From Cyathus striatus (taxonomy: Eukaryota; Basidiomycota; Agaricomycetes; Agaricales; Nidulariaceae): a stretch of 64,000 nt of DNA. How positions within the stretch are numbered: the first letter of the stretch is position 1; each line of letters starts with the position of its first letter. The stretch is from contig JAOVFP010000010.1 of the NCBI GenBank assembly GCA_025738555.1, positions 3,917,501 through 3,981,500 of the forward strand. Direction: 5' to 3'. Under the pieces are notes generated by a model, which saw nothing but the letters and a program-made list of their open reading frames with translations, searched no databases and had not been told where the DNA came from. The position numbers were made by a program, and so were the translations under genes. Positions 43,905 to 55,949 of the stretch are shown piece after piece.

Positions 43905-44215
43905 AGTAAGCAAAACACATTGTAGCATAGATAAGACATGACAGCACATACATGCATCACATGTTGTTTGGCATTGGCTTCCCAATATTTGGTAATGCCA
44001 TGCTGCATCTCTGAGTCTACACCAGAGAACAAAAATGAATACACTGTTTTCATGGCATATTGTAAGACCAAAGTAAAGGTTTAGGAATGAAGATATAATA
44101 TTTTAGTATAAGTAAAAATAGTTAAAATTGTATATAAGTTGAATAAAATGAATTAAACTTGAAATGGAATATAGTACTGGGTTATACCAGTATACCAACT
44201 ACTCCCTCCACACTA
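43905..44215 (-). repeat. Dispersed repeat F, copy 2
   Basis: Reverse-complement relative of 33560-33840 (ends near CTATAGTGTGGAGGGAGTAG, contains ACTGGTATAACCCAGT and MQHGITKYWEANAKQH). It starts exactly at the right flank of transposon D, so D inserted at or beside it. Confidence 0.55.
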
Positions 44216-45455
44216 TAGCACCCATCAAACAATGTTTATTGGGTATTAGTTCACACTTTCTTCTCATGTAGTAGGCAAACCCTTTTGTTTAGTCCTATTG
44301 TGACACTCCCTCCTTAAGGTGTGAGGAATGACCTCCAACTGAGACCAGTGGCCACACTTTTTCAATTTTTATTATCCTCTTGCAAAACTCAAAGTGAACT
44401 GACCAAGGTGACATATACACCAGTAGGACTCTGTATTTTGTTTGATGAAATTCAGTCAGGAAGGAAGTGAAAAATGCAGAGCACTAGGTGCTTTCAAAGA
44501 TTCATGGCTGACCATGCATAAGGTAGTGGTATGACTAACTCTCTGCCAATATGTTTAGCACATGAATTAGATGTATGAGTTGATATCTATATATAGACTA
44601 GACTGTAGTTTAATTTGGTATGTTATTCTATTTAATGACATCTCAGAAACATGCTTGAGGAATGATGTAATAATAGCACTCAATGTAGGAACAGGTTGAA
44701 CAATGGCAGCTGGGATATTGGACCAATGATATAGTATGCTATTGGCTTACATATTAAGCAGGAAATTGACAATTCTCTGCTGTTCCTTATTGAATGGTAT
44801 TGCAATATCTGATAAATTCACATGGAGAGTGAACTAATATGTAAGTTTGAGCAAGGTAGCCTTTTATGCTCAAATGTTGGATGGATCACTTCTAGTTGGA
44901 ATATGAATATAAAAGGAGGCTTTGTGAAGGCAATGGAAGCCTTTATTTGTTGAAATACACAGTTTAGTTAGTACTTCCATATCAATCCCTAGTGAAGTGA
45001 TGAATGTCAAGACATCCTACAGGGTCTCATGGCATACTAGCTCGACAGGATATCAGTATGTTGCAACTGATACCTTGTCTTTCAGAGTAGTTTAGATGCT
45101 TCTCAAAATATTGGAGATTAACCCCAAGTATGATGACAAGATTGATATATATCTCTATTTATTATTTGTATATAAACTACTCTGTAGATGGACACATAGT
45201 AAACATAATGACATGATTGTCCTTAGGGTATTAAGAAAGGATTGAACTTTATGAAGAGCTTTCTCTATTTAATTATATAGTGACATCTCAGAAACTTGCT
45301 TAAGGAATGAAGTAATAGTAGAGATATTGATTGGACTCTCCCTTGTATTGTGCAGAGATACTTGGTTTTGATGTTAATTATGTAAGATCAAGTCATAGTA
45401 TAAAAAACATACCCTATTTTTAATATTTGCATGCATCAATGTCTAATGTTCACCA
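44216..45455. other. 1.2 kb, decayed, with an internal duplicated phrase
   Basis: TTTAATGACATCTCAGAAAC with GAGGAATGATGTAATAATAG near 44635 recurs as GTGACATCTCAGAAACTTGC with AAGGAATGAAGTAATAGTAG near 45280. On the minus strand 45025-44890 gives LTFITSLGIDMEVLTKLCIS, a coding-like run without recognised family. No intact gene. Confidence 0.3.
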
Positions 45456-46234
45456 TGTCCATTAAGCCTTCTAAACAAACTGGATCAAAGGTGGTGGCAA
45501 ACTTGAACAATGTATCAGATGATGAGATTAGCTGAAGGATAGAAGAAATATTGATAGTGCAGGTTACAAGGCTGAAGAAATCAAATGATGAGAATGGGGA
45601 TTGGGATACATTCAAGTCCAATCTTGAATCAGATGGGGAGGAGTGGAATGTGACAAATGAGTTTAGAGTGAACAATGGAGGAATTGAGAGAGATGAAAAA
45701 CTTCTAGCAATGGAGGAAAAGGAGGAGAAAGAGGAGAAAAAGGAGGAGGAGGAGAGTTTACCACCCCATCATCAGTCAAAGGCAAAAGGCAAAAACAATA
45801 TATGTTATTTTATATTTCTTTACCATGTATATAATCATGTTCTACAATATAGTTATATGCCTTAAATCGTTTCAAATCAGGAAAGATCCCCCTCATTGAT
45901 TTCTAAGCCCAACAGAAGAACCAAAATTTGATAATTCAAAGAAATGTGTCACCCTCCCCTTTATGAATGTCACACAGGAAGAACTGCCTGCTTATCTGAA
46001 GGCAAAAATGAACTAGTCCTTGCTCATAGTATAACATTGTATCCAGCATGATCAGTGAGCAAGCAAGCTGCTTCCTCCAGTTTCAATACCTTCCCAGTTG
46101 GTAAGAGATTGCATATATTAACCAAAGAAGAATTAGACTATCTCATGGATTCAATTTCTAGGAGTGTGATTGAAGCTGTTCAGAATATCACACAAAACAT
46201 TTTGAACAGGATTACAACTCCCCTATTATAGGTA
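45456..46234 (+). pseudogene. Decayed gene with lysine/glutamate-rich segment, unrecognised
   Basis: MSIKPSKQTGSKVVANLNNV (ATG at about 45456) runs to a TGA near 45534, then an open acidic stretch DENGDWDTFKSNLES continues to a (EEKEEKK) segment near 45720. After a gap with stops, 46080-46230 reads FNTFPVGKRLHILTKEELD and SISRSVIEAVQNIT. It has the texture of an intron-containing nuclear protein gene. No domain is recognised. Confidence 0.35.
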
Positions 46235-46239
46235 TAATA

Positions 46240-47125
46240 TGTCTCACCTCACATTCATGTCTTCATGTATTTTGCCACTATGGAGTCCCATTGCATTGGT
46301 CATTATAGGACATGTATCTATGTTTATATAAATAAATATACTGTCTATTAATGTTAGCATGGAATGACATTGGTAATTTGTGTGTGATTCTAGTGTGAAC
46401 TTGAGGAGTGACTGTATTATGTTAGCTATATTTGGGTCTGTGTATGACATATTTGTATGGATGCATTGAGAATAAAGTACACTGGCCATTCCACATCTCT
46501 ACTTCATTCATCATGTCAGCAGCACATTTTTTATTAGAAAAGGCACATGAATTGGCAGCACTCCTCAATGAGTAGAGACATAGAAATGTAAAGTAATCTT
46601 ACAAACTTGTTATGTTTATGATCTAATATAAGGTAGATGACAGATGGATCCAACACTGTTATGTAATCCAAATCTTACCTCTTTGAAGAGCTGAAATTCC
46701 TTCCTCATTGCTCATTTTCATGCATATCTGGCTTGAACAAGTTGTAGTGTTTTATAATTCAAACAGAATGTTTGAGCTATTTTCCTGAAAAAATATTCAT
46801 TTGTCAACTTATTTAAGGTGCAATATTTTTTTTAAGAAAGTAGCTCAGAATGTTGTATTACTATATTTCCAATACTTAGAATGTGACTTGGATATTTGGG
46901 CTTCCAAGGTTTTGTATCTTACATAATCACATCATGTGATGTATAAGCAAGCACTCTGTTCATTCCAATATCCCAGAAGCATCAAAAACCAATATATTTT
47001 TGGCACAAAAACTATGGGAAGAAAGTCTACAAGCACAAAAAGTGTTTAAACAATATTAAGAAAGGTATTATGCAAAAAAAAAGCAGAAGACAAGACCAAC
47101 AAACCACTCAGACAGTGCCAGGCAG
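46240..47125. other. Spacer without supported features
   Basis: AT-rich. MSAAHFLLEKAHELAALLNE (about 46514-46573, plus) is an isolated helix-like open stretch that could belong to the same decayed gene. Nothing else is supported. Confidence 0.3.
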
Positions 47126-47136
47126 ATGTAGAAGAT

Positions 47137-48345
47137 GGAGGTCGATACACTTAGCCACATGTTTCAACTGACTATCAGAGAGTCAGTTGAGAGTCAGTTG
47201 ATAGTATCAGAGAGTAGATTGATAGTAAGATGAGACTTAGTTGAGAGTCAGGTAAGAGTCAGTTGATAGTCAGATTATAATTACATACAAAATTAGAATA
47301 TTGCTAGTCTTACCTTACTCTCACCTTACTATTAGCTTACTCTTATTCAATCTGGTATCAGATACTAATCTGAGAGTTGATTGATACAATTTCACCTGAC
47401 TATTATCTGACTATTAATTAAATTTGTATGAGTTATTGGTGTAAAATAGACTTCATGTAGATTCCACCTGATCACTATAGTTTCCCACAGTCATTACACA
47501 TGTCACAATGTGTGACATGTGTGACACATCTTGTCGTGTGACATATTGGAAAAAGTTGGAAAAAGCTGGAAAAAGTGTGATATGTGTGACATGCTGGAAA
47601 ATGTTGGAAAAGTATGATGTGCTGGGAAACTAAGCTGTACCTAGACTCTATTGTCACACATGTGTGAAAGTGTGACATGTTGGAAAATGTTGGAAAAAGC
47701 GTGACATGTGTGACACACATGGGAAAAATGTGACATGTTTGGAAAACTGTTACATATCAGTGACAAGCGTGGGAAATGTATGACATATTGGAAAAGTGTG
47801 GCAAGTGTGATGGTTATGATATGTGACAGTTTTCCAAACATATCACATTTTTCCCACACTTGTCACACATGTCACGCTTTTTCCAACATTTTCCAACATG
47901 TCACACTTTCACACATGTGTGACAATAGAGTCTAGGTACAGCTTAGTTTCTCAGCATATTATACTTTTCCAACATTTTCCAGCATGTCACACATTTTTCA
48001 ACATGTCACACATGTCACACTTTTTCCAGCTTTTTCCAACATTTTCCAGCATGTCATGCTTTTCCCAACTTTTTCCAACATGTCACACTTTTTCCAATAT
48101 TTTCCAACATATCACACTTTTTCCAACATGTCACACATGGAGTTAGATAAGAGTCAGGTAAGAGTCAGGTAAGAATCCAAGCTAAGCCCAATACTAATTT
48201 CAGGTCTCAACTGACTCTCAACTGACTCTAATGAGACTCTCAGTTCACTTTTGAGACTCAGTTGAGAGTCTAACCTGACTTCTGAGACTTAGTTGAGAGT
48301 CAGATGAGAGTCAGTTGATAGTCAGTTGAGATGTGTCCTAGAACA
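47137..48345. mobile_element. Foldback-like element B with GAGTCAGTTGA subterminal motif
   Basis: The left part (47137-47300) starts GAGGTCGATACACTTAGCC, similar to the R-end of transposons A, C and D, and repeats GAGAGTCAGTTGA. The right part (48130-48340) repeats the same motif. The centre (47480-48135) is a GTTGGAAAAAGTGTGACATG minisatellite whose halves are reverse complements, with a turn near 47810. 47644-47750 and 47820-47945 form long imperfect inverted arms. Target duplication is not convincing, so borders are approximate. Confidence 0.6.
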
Positions 48346-48674
48346 TCTGAAATCAATGCAATGGAACAAAATGTTCTTACATGTCTTGATGATGTCCCTC
48401 AAATTCAAATTTTAATGTCAATAAATCTATTACCTAATAAATTCTTATTGATCATATTTAATATTTAGATATGCAAATAGATCTGCATGCTTTATAGATT
48501 CATACCACTAGAGTTGGTCAGGGCCTGAAGCAGCTTAGGCTAACAAATTGTACCATGGACACCAGGTGCTGCCTCCTATAGCAACAGAACTAAAAGCTTC
48601 ATATCTCAAGTATATAGCTACTATTTTATATAATCTACAGTACTAGTGTGGCATCTACTCAGCTTGCCTGATGG

Positions 48675-49269
48675 TTGCAATTTTTTGAATTTTTTCAAAC
48701 CACAAATTTTGTGCCTCTTGGCACTTATATAATCAGCTTATATAAGGGTGTCAGATCTATCCATCATCTACCTTATGCACAGAAGATCACAAAGGCATCA
48801 GTGCAGCATGACAATTCAATGAATGATAGAGGATGTGTGACATCCAAATCCAAAGTTAAGCCACATTCTACTACAGTGAAGAAAGAAGTGAGTAATTGAA
48901 ATCTATCATTGTTCAGATGCTGATAATTATTTTAGTCATTGGTTGTATCCTCTGCCACCACTATCAATATCAATGAGGACCTGCCCCCTTCAAAGTGAAA
49001 GTGTGGTAAGCCCAAGAAGAATGACAAAGAAGAAATTTCCAATGGTCAAGCATCCCCTGTGACAAATGCCATTGATCTCAATACTGCTATAGGCAGTGTT
49101 GGTGATGTGTCCATACTGAGATTGGAGATGTATGATAGAGAAATGAAGCATATAGTAGTAGAAATGTCAAAGAATATTAAAGAGATAGTCAGATAGGTTC
49201 AGGAGCTCCATATGAGGGTGGAAGCATTGAAATCATTGGTGATGCTCTCTGAAGATGTGGATGCATAGA
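48675..49269 (+). pseudogene. Decayed gene with AT-hook-like motif and coiled-coil tail
   Basis: An open exon ends KSKVKPHSTTVKKE. A 46-nt intron (GTGAGTAATTG.. to ..TTATTTTAG, about 48890-48939) leads to VSSATTININEDLPPSK, then a TGA, then KCGKPKKNDKEEISNG. Restoring CpGs at this spot would give a basic GRPKK-type AT-hook, the usual DNA minor-groove binding motif. Downstream LRLEMYDREMKHIVVEMSKN and VQELHMRVEALK look coiled-coil, with a TAG between them. It ends TAG near 49268. No family assigned. Confidence 0.45.
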
Positions 49270-49423
49270 TGTAGTTTTTTTACAATCCATTTCAGTAGTG
49301 CTGAATCATACTGTCTTGACAATATCATTTGTTCAACTCCTTGTTTCTAGATGTTTAATATGTATGAATACAAGGAATAAGTACCTAACTCTAAGGTATT
49401 ACATTATGTCATTGATTAATATT

Positions 49424-50074
49424 TGTCATATCCTGTATCACCTACCTCCGGACCCCTATGTTCTTACTCTGCCTTTCCCTTTGTTTACTCCAGACTTTGA
49501 TTATGTTGTTAATATTACTTATTGATTACTGTACATAGATTACTCTTGTTTCCTTTCTTCCGTTCTACTGAGCTATCCCCTCAGTATTGTAGTATACATC
49601 TCATAGTGAGTCACTTATCATTCTTAAGTGTGCCACTATCAGTTTTACTTTACACCGCCATACGTGCTCACTTCTCCAACGTGTTTTATTATGTTTAATT
49701 AGTTATAGTCTTCATTCTATGTATGCCTACCCTGACCGTACTTCTCCCAGCGGCCTTTACTTACTCCGAGTCTCTAGTATTTAAGTAGTACTTGATTTGT
49801 ACTTCGACTTTAGTTTCATATTGAACTATGTCCTCACCCTTTCGTCTGACTTGAGTTACACCTCTCATCTTCCATCTCTTGTCTTCTCCGAAGGGCTTGC
49901 CCTTACTCCGAAATCCAGGACCGGGAATCCCAGGGGCGCAGCACATAAGCTGAAGCCGAAGTCCTACCCCCTGAGTTGTCATTCTCCGCCTTTGTCTATT
50001 ACTCACCTCTCATTTCTCCGCAGTCACCCTCTCGTACTCCACCGCCAAGTCAGGCTAGGGGCACGGTCATGACA
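49424..50074 (+). mobile_element. 5' LTR of the gypsy element (651 bp)
   Basis: TGTCATATCC to GGTCATGACA, with TGTCAT/ATGACA terminal inverted repeats. AGTATTTAAGTAG (about 49776) is the only TATA-like site. The bases that follow (GTATATGAAACTACC) do not resemble common tRNA-primer sites, so priming may be by another mechanism. The terminal ATGACA provides an ATG in frame with gag. Confidence 0.93.
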
Positions 50075-50128
50075 GTATATGAAACTACCACCTTGGATTC
50101 CTCTTCTCATAACACCTTTCTTTCTCTC

Positions 50129-51908
50129 ATGGCTACCCGCACGCAGACTCAGACTGCACATGCTAGGAGCCATGAACAGCAACAAAACGATGTGTGCCGT
50201 AGCAATTGTTTAGTTGCTCAGCAAGCCTGTGAACGTAACACCGCTAACACACCTTGTTGTGTTGACTCTGCTCCGCCTCTCTCTCGGCGGAATGCCCCAC
50301 CCTCAGCTAGTGCTCTCGTCTCTGGAGGAATTACTTCCACTCATTGTGCAGCTCGTGAACTTCAGCCGGTTCACAGCAATCAATTGCATGCACCTCGACC
50401 AATCCCGTTGAGTATTCCTTTCGACCCCACTCTCATCCCCAACGTGTCCATCGAACCGGTGGATACTCAGATTTCTCCAGAAGGTGCAGCTGCACGCCAG
50501 CAGCAAGCATCCACAGCCACTTTGCCACCTGCCCAACAGCCTGTAGCCTCAGGCAGTGGAGGACCTCCTCCACCTCCACCTCCTTCTGGTGGTAATTCTG
50601 CCGGAGTTGGAAACAACGACCCTCCAGACGATAATGGAGACGATGGTGACCAACCCGGAGGTGATGGTGATGATGGTGATGGATCCGGAGATGATGGCAA
50701 TGAGCCAGGGGATGATGATGAGCAGGCAGGTGCCAGTGGCAATGGTCCTGGCGGACCAAATGGTCCCAGAGGTCCTCCCTCTGATCCCCTCTGAGCCTCC
50801 TTCTAGGCCTCCATCAAGGGATAACTATTGCGACCCTTGTCGCCCAACTGCAAGGCCCCATTACAATTTCACCCGGGATGAAATCCTGGAAATGGTGGCC
50901 TCTGTGGCGGGTTATTTTGCCTTGCCACCACCACCTCCACCACCTCCTCCTCCCGTTCGGGAGAAGAAGGTTAACCAGCTGGACAACTTTGACGGCTCCA
51001 ACATGCTTAAACTGGAGCCTTTCATCACGCAAGTCCACTTGGTGTTCCGGAACAACCCTCAGTTGTACCCGGACGACACCTCTAAAGTTAACTACACATT
51101 GACTTTCCTCCGTGGCTCTGCCAGCAACCTGTTTGCCACTCATCTCGATGATGATGCATATGAGCCATGGATGGACTCATGGGGCTATTTTGTTCATCTA
51201 CTCCGGACTCATTTCGGCCATACCAACCGAGTTGGTAAAGCTGAAATTCGCATTTTCTCCCTCCACATGGAGGATAATCAGTGGCTCACAACTTATGAAA
51301 TAAAGTTCAATGAATATGCCGCACTCTTGCCTTGAGACGATGCTGCCCTCAACTCGGCTTACTACCGTGGCCTTTGTCCTCGTTTGAAGGACACTCTCTC
51401 TCATCGAGAGCAAGGCCGGCCCACGACCCTTGCTGGGACTAAGAAGGTAGCCCAGGGCTACGATCAGAGGCATTGGGAGCGCAATACCGAGCACAATATT
51501 GAGGAGAAGTGCAGCAAATCTGCTGCCAAGTCTTCGGAGAAGCCCAAGGGCAATCAGAATTCGAAGTTGACTTCGAATTCTTCCTCCTCCTTCAAGACTC
51601 CATCCTCCTCTACCTCCTCCTCCGCCTCTTCTACCTCCGCTTCGTCCTCGGGGAAACCCAAGAACAAGCAAAAGCAGAACCAGTCCAAGGTGCCAGACTT
51701 GACTGGGAAGCTTGGTTCTGACGGGAAACTCACCCCGGAGGAACGTAAACGTCACCTGGACCAGAAGCTTTGCCTATTCTGTGGCAACGCTGGTCATCAG
51801 GCCAAGGACTGTCGCAAGGCAGCCTCTGCCACCAAAGCCTGTGTGGCCACTGCCACCTCTACTGAGGCAACTCCCTCGGCGAACTCAGCTGAGAGTTCGA
51901 AAAAATAG
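50129..51908 (+). pseudogene. gag: gag polyprotein of the gypsy element, two lesions
   Basis: MATRTQTQTAHARSHEQQQN starts a variable N-part with a PPPPPPP run and an acidic GDDGD repeat. An extra C in a CCCC run near 50780 shifts the frame. The capsid-like part continues as DNFDGSNMLKLEPFITQVHL, ASNLFATHLDDDAYEPWMDS and LLRTHFGHTN to a TGA at 51333-51335 (probably from TGG). It resumes to a serine-rich linker and the zinc knuckle CLFCGNAGHQAKDC (CX2CX4HX4C), ending at TAG 51906-51908. The product would package element RNA. An upstream in-frame ATG at 50069 overlaps the LTR end, so the true start is ambiguous. Confidence 0.88.
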
Positions 51909-54900
51909 AGAGTGGCTCCAGTGACTCCGCACAGGCTGAGGGCCGCGTTAATCTCTCCTGTGCACCTAAGGAGATAAGACTAAACACATCCGCTCTTTTT
52001 GACCCCCAAGCTGTACATATTCCATTGACTTCATTTTCTCCAGCTGCGCCGGATATGCCTCTTTCTTTTCTTTTGCTCATCGATTCTGGTTCAACCCATT
52101 GTTTTGCTGACTCATTGTTTGTGAGGGAGCACAACCTCCCCACAACTCTGGTCCCTCCCATTGCACTGAAACTTTTTGACGGTACCTCTAACTCCATACT
52201 TACAGAGAGTATTTTATTATCTGTAACGTTTCCTACTGGTGAATGCATGGATATTTCATTCTATGTAACTCCGCTCGATTCTTCCTGTTCTGTGGTATTA
52301 GGATTTAACTGGCTCTCCCAATACAATCCGTTGATTGACTGGACTGAGAGACGTATACTTGGCTTCCAAACCCCGGTCCTAGGAGAATCTTCTCTGTCTT
52401 TGTCGACACCTGCACTGAAGGCATCTGCCTCCTTGCAAACCCCTCCATCACCAGCTTTGTCTTCTGTTCCTCCGTCGGACAATAGTCCACCCAGTATCTC
52501 GCTCATTAACGCTGCAGCTTTTCTCCAGGCTAGTAAGCTCACAGGCTCGCAGATGTTTAGAATACAAGTCGGTGCTGTAGTTTCAGCTTCTGCTGCTGCC
52601 ATGGCTGCAGAAGCCGTGGACCTTTCTAGTATTCCTCCGGAATACCACAAGTTCGCTGACGTCTTCAGCAAAACACGAGCAGACACTCTTGCTCCGCATC
52701 GCCCTTACGATCTCCGGATCAACTTGGAGGAAGGTACATCTCCTCCAGTCGGTACTGCATGTTCACTCTCGCAGTCCGAGTTGGCTTCTCTACGAGAGTT
52801 CATCGACGAACATATCTGGATTGGCTTCATTTGTCCTTCTCATTCTCCACACGGAGCACCAGTGCTCTTTGTCTGGAAGAAAGATGGATCTCTTTGACTC
52901 TGTGTTGATTTCCATGGGCTTAATGCAATCTCCAAAAAGGATTGATATCCCCTTCCCCTTATTTCTGACCTCCTTGACTCTCCTCGCAAGGCTAGAATCT
53001 ACACCAAGATTGATCTCCGCCATGCTTACCACTTAGTCCGCACTGCTGATGGAGATGAGTGCAAGACTGCTTTTCGTACTCACTACGGCTTGTTTGAATG
53101 GCTAGTAATGCCGTTTGGACTCACCAATGCACCTGCGGCTTTCCAACATTTCATGAATGACATCTTCAAGGACATGCTCGATGTGTGCATTACAGTCTAC
53201 CTCGATGATATACTAATCTACTCCGATAGTCTTGAGGAGCACAAACGGCACGTTAAAGAAGTCCTCAAGCATTTACACCAACATGGGCTCTATGCCCGGG
53301 CAGACAAGTGTGAATTCCACACTGAATCTGTTGAGTACTTAGGTTACGTCCTTTCTCCAGGCGGCCTCACTATGTCCCAGGATAAAGTCCAAACCATTAG
53401 GGATTGGCCCGAACCTAAGAAGGTTAAAGATGTTCAGTCTTTCCTTGGGTTTGCCAACTTCTATAGGCGCTTTATCCAGTACTACTCCGATATAGTAGTG
53501 CCACTCACTTGTCTTATCCGCAAGGGTTTGAAGTGGGACTTTTCTCCGGCTTGCTGTTTGGCATTCGAGAAACTTAAGGACGCCTTCACTACAGCCCCTG
53601 TACTCACTCATTGGGTCCCTGACGCCCAGATCATTGTAGAGACTGACGCCTCCGATTACACTCTCGGAGCAATCCTCTCGATTGTCACTGACGATGGCGA
53701 TATTCACCCCATTGCGTTCCATTCCCGTACCTTCACTGCTCCTGAACTGAATTACGACACCCACGACAAGGAACTCCTGGCTATTTTTGAAGCTTTTCGT
53801 GTCTGGCGACACTACTTGGAAGGTTCTGGTACTCCAGTTGATGTGGTCACTGATCATAAAAACTTAGAGTATTTCTCCACCACCAAGATCCTCACTTGCC
53901 GTCAGGCTCATTGGTCAGAGTACCTGTCTCAGTTCAATCTAGTTATTCGTTTCTGCCCAGGGAAACTTGGTGCAAAACCTGACACTTTAACTAGACGATG
54001 GGACGTCTACCCTAAAGGGGGGAATAACGACTATGCCAAAGTCAATCTGCACAATTTTTGCCCTGTTTTTACCCAAGAACAGCTCATCGCCTCTATCCGT
54101 GCCACCACACTCCTTCACCCTGTTCTCCGTGCCAGCATCATTATGGATGTTGAGCAACTCCACCGTGACATCCTCACCACCCAACCCCTAGACACTGTCG
54201 CATCCATCCACCTTTGCAATCCTACCAATCGTTGGTCTGTCAGTTCAGATGGCTTACTCCACCTCAACAACCGGATCTATGTCCCAGACAATGATTCTCT
54301 CCGCCTTCGCATTGTCCAGTACAAACATGACCATTTACTCGCTGGACACCCTGGTCAGAACAAGACCTTGGATAATATTCGATGGGAATATACTTGGCCT
54401 GGACTCCGTACTTATGTCAAGGACTATTGTAAGTCTTGCACCATCTGCTTATGGTCTAAACCACAGCGTCACCGTCTCTACGGTACCTTGAAGCAACTCC
54501 CTATTCCGGAGCGCCCATGGAACTCTATATCTATGGACTTCATTGAAACACTTCCCATCTCTGGATTTGATAAGTACAATTCAATTCTAGTTATTGTTGA
54601 TCGCCTTAGCAAGCAAGCTATCTTCATCCCTTGTCATAACACCATTACCTCCACCCAGCTCGCTAAGCTCTTTGTCATGCACGTATTCTCTAAGCATGGT
54701 GTTCCCAGCCACATTACCTCTGATCGTGGTTCGGAGTTCATCCCCCACTTCTTCTGGTCTCTTGGTAAGGTTCTCAACATTAACCTACACTTTACCTCTG
54801 GATACCATCCAGAAGGCGACGGACAAAGTGAACACATTAACCAAGTCTTAGAGCAGTACCCCCACATCTACTGCAATTACCAGCAGGACAACTGGGCTGA

Positions 54901-55624
54901 TCTCCTCCCCATCGCTGAGTTCATGTATAACAATACACTGAGCTCGACCACTAATATGACTCCTTTCTTTGCCAATAAGGGTTATCATCCACAGATCACA
55001 GTCTACCCTGAACGCAATGTTACATCCGTTCATGCTAGGGACTACGCCGTGGACCTCCAGGAACTTCATGAAAACCTCAAGGCCGAAATAGCACTTGCTC
55101 AGAAGTGCTATCAGGTCGGAGCAGACAACCATCGCTTGCCTGCCCCAGAGTTCAAAGTTGGAACTAAAGCCTTCATCCATGCTAAGTTCTTCAACACCAC
55201 TCGCCCTTCCAAAAAATTGGCTGAAAAGTATTATGGTCCTTTCGAGATCATTGCCGAAACTGGTACCCACTCCCGCACTCTTAGACTCCCTTCCAATTTC
55301 CAAGCTGTACACCCTGTATTCCATATCTCTATGCTCGAGCCCGCAGTTGAAAACACTATCCCTGGTCGAGAGATACCTCCACCTCCCCCTGTGGAAATCA
55401 ACGGAGATATTGAGTTCGAGATCAGTGAGATCTGCGACTTCAAGCTAGATCGCCGGTTCAAGAAATGTCCTCTTCGTTACTTAGTCTGATGGACTGGTTA
55501 TGAAGGAACCGACAAAGAACTCACTTGGTTGGCTGCCACAGAAGTAGAACATGCTACAGAGCTCATAGAGGAATTTCATGCTTATTATCCCAATAAGCCC
55601 AATCCTTCTACTCCTGTTACATAG
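51905..55624 (+). pseudogene. pol: pol polyprotein of the gypsy element (PR-RT-RH-IN-chromodomain)
   Basis: Lies in the -1 frame relative to gag, open from the gag stop onward. Protease LLIDSGSTHCFAD near 52074. RT: SL.LCVDFHGLN and KKD.YPLPLI with TGA at 52895-52897 and 52943-52945 (both consistent with CGA), GLFEWLVMPFGLTNAP, VYLDDILIYSD near 53195. RNase H VETDASDYTLGAILS. Integrase zinc finger H..H..CKSCTIC, then SMDFIETLP, SDRGSEF and YHPEGDGQSEHIN (DDE all present), then KYYGPFEIIAETG. TGA at 55487-55489 separates LRYLV from WTGYEGTDKELTWL, the chromodomain, which continues to TAG at 55622-55624. The chromodomain would target insertion to marked chromatin. Confidence 0.93.
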
Positions 55625-55949
55625 ACTTTCTCTGCTCATATTTTCGTTTCTCCGCTATAGTTTATTGTATATCTGTATCCGTCTTCTTGACTAAAGGTTG
55701 AAGATTGACGCTTCTCTGGACACTGCTTGCATGATGACCACTATGTTTAATAAGCATAGCTGATTCGTCACTTTGCATACTTAATGAGGTGGGCTGAGAG
55801 TGGAAGTACAGAGTTGTATTGGTTTTCTCCTAAGGTGTTTCTCTTTACTCCATCTTACTGTTTACTCTTACTTTTCATTCTTCTCGCTCCAAAAAATCAT
55901 TAAAGTCAACAAAAACAAGTATATACATTTTTTCTCCGCCTACTGTACA
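55625..55949. other. Spacer between pol and the 3' end of the antisense gene
   Basis: 325 bp with no long frame. GATTCGTCACTTTGCATACT and T-rich text occur. Sense pol transcripts and antisense transcripts would end or overlap in this interval; no terminator signal is certain. Confidence 0.5.

Noticed and set aside
47137..48345. 8-bp target duplication for element B (AGAAGATG and AGAACATC)
   Set aside because: Two transversions separate the candidates and the right end does not match the L-type end, so I do not claim it.
50303..50759. Minus-strand frames antisense to gag
   Set aside because: Unlike the gene at 55950-57592 they lack introns, promoter and a second supporting copy, and mirror a low-complexity gag segment.
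53339..53857. 172-codon minus-strand frame antisense to pol
   Set aside because: It is a codon-bias shadow of the reverse transcriptase/RNase H coding strand; the paralogous segment shows no conservation of it.
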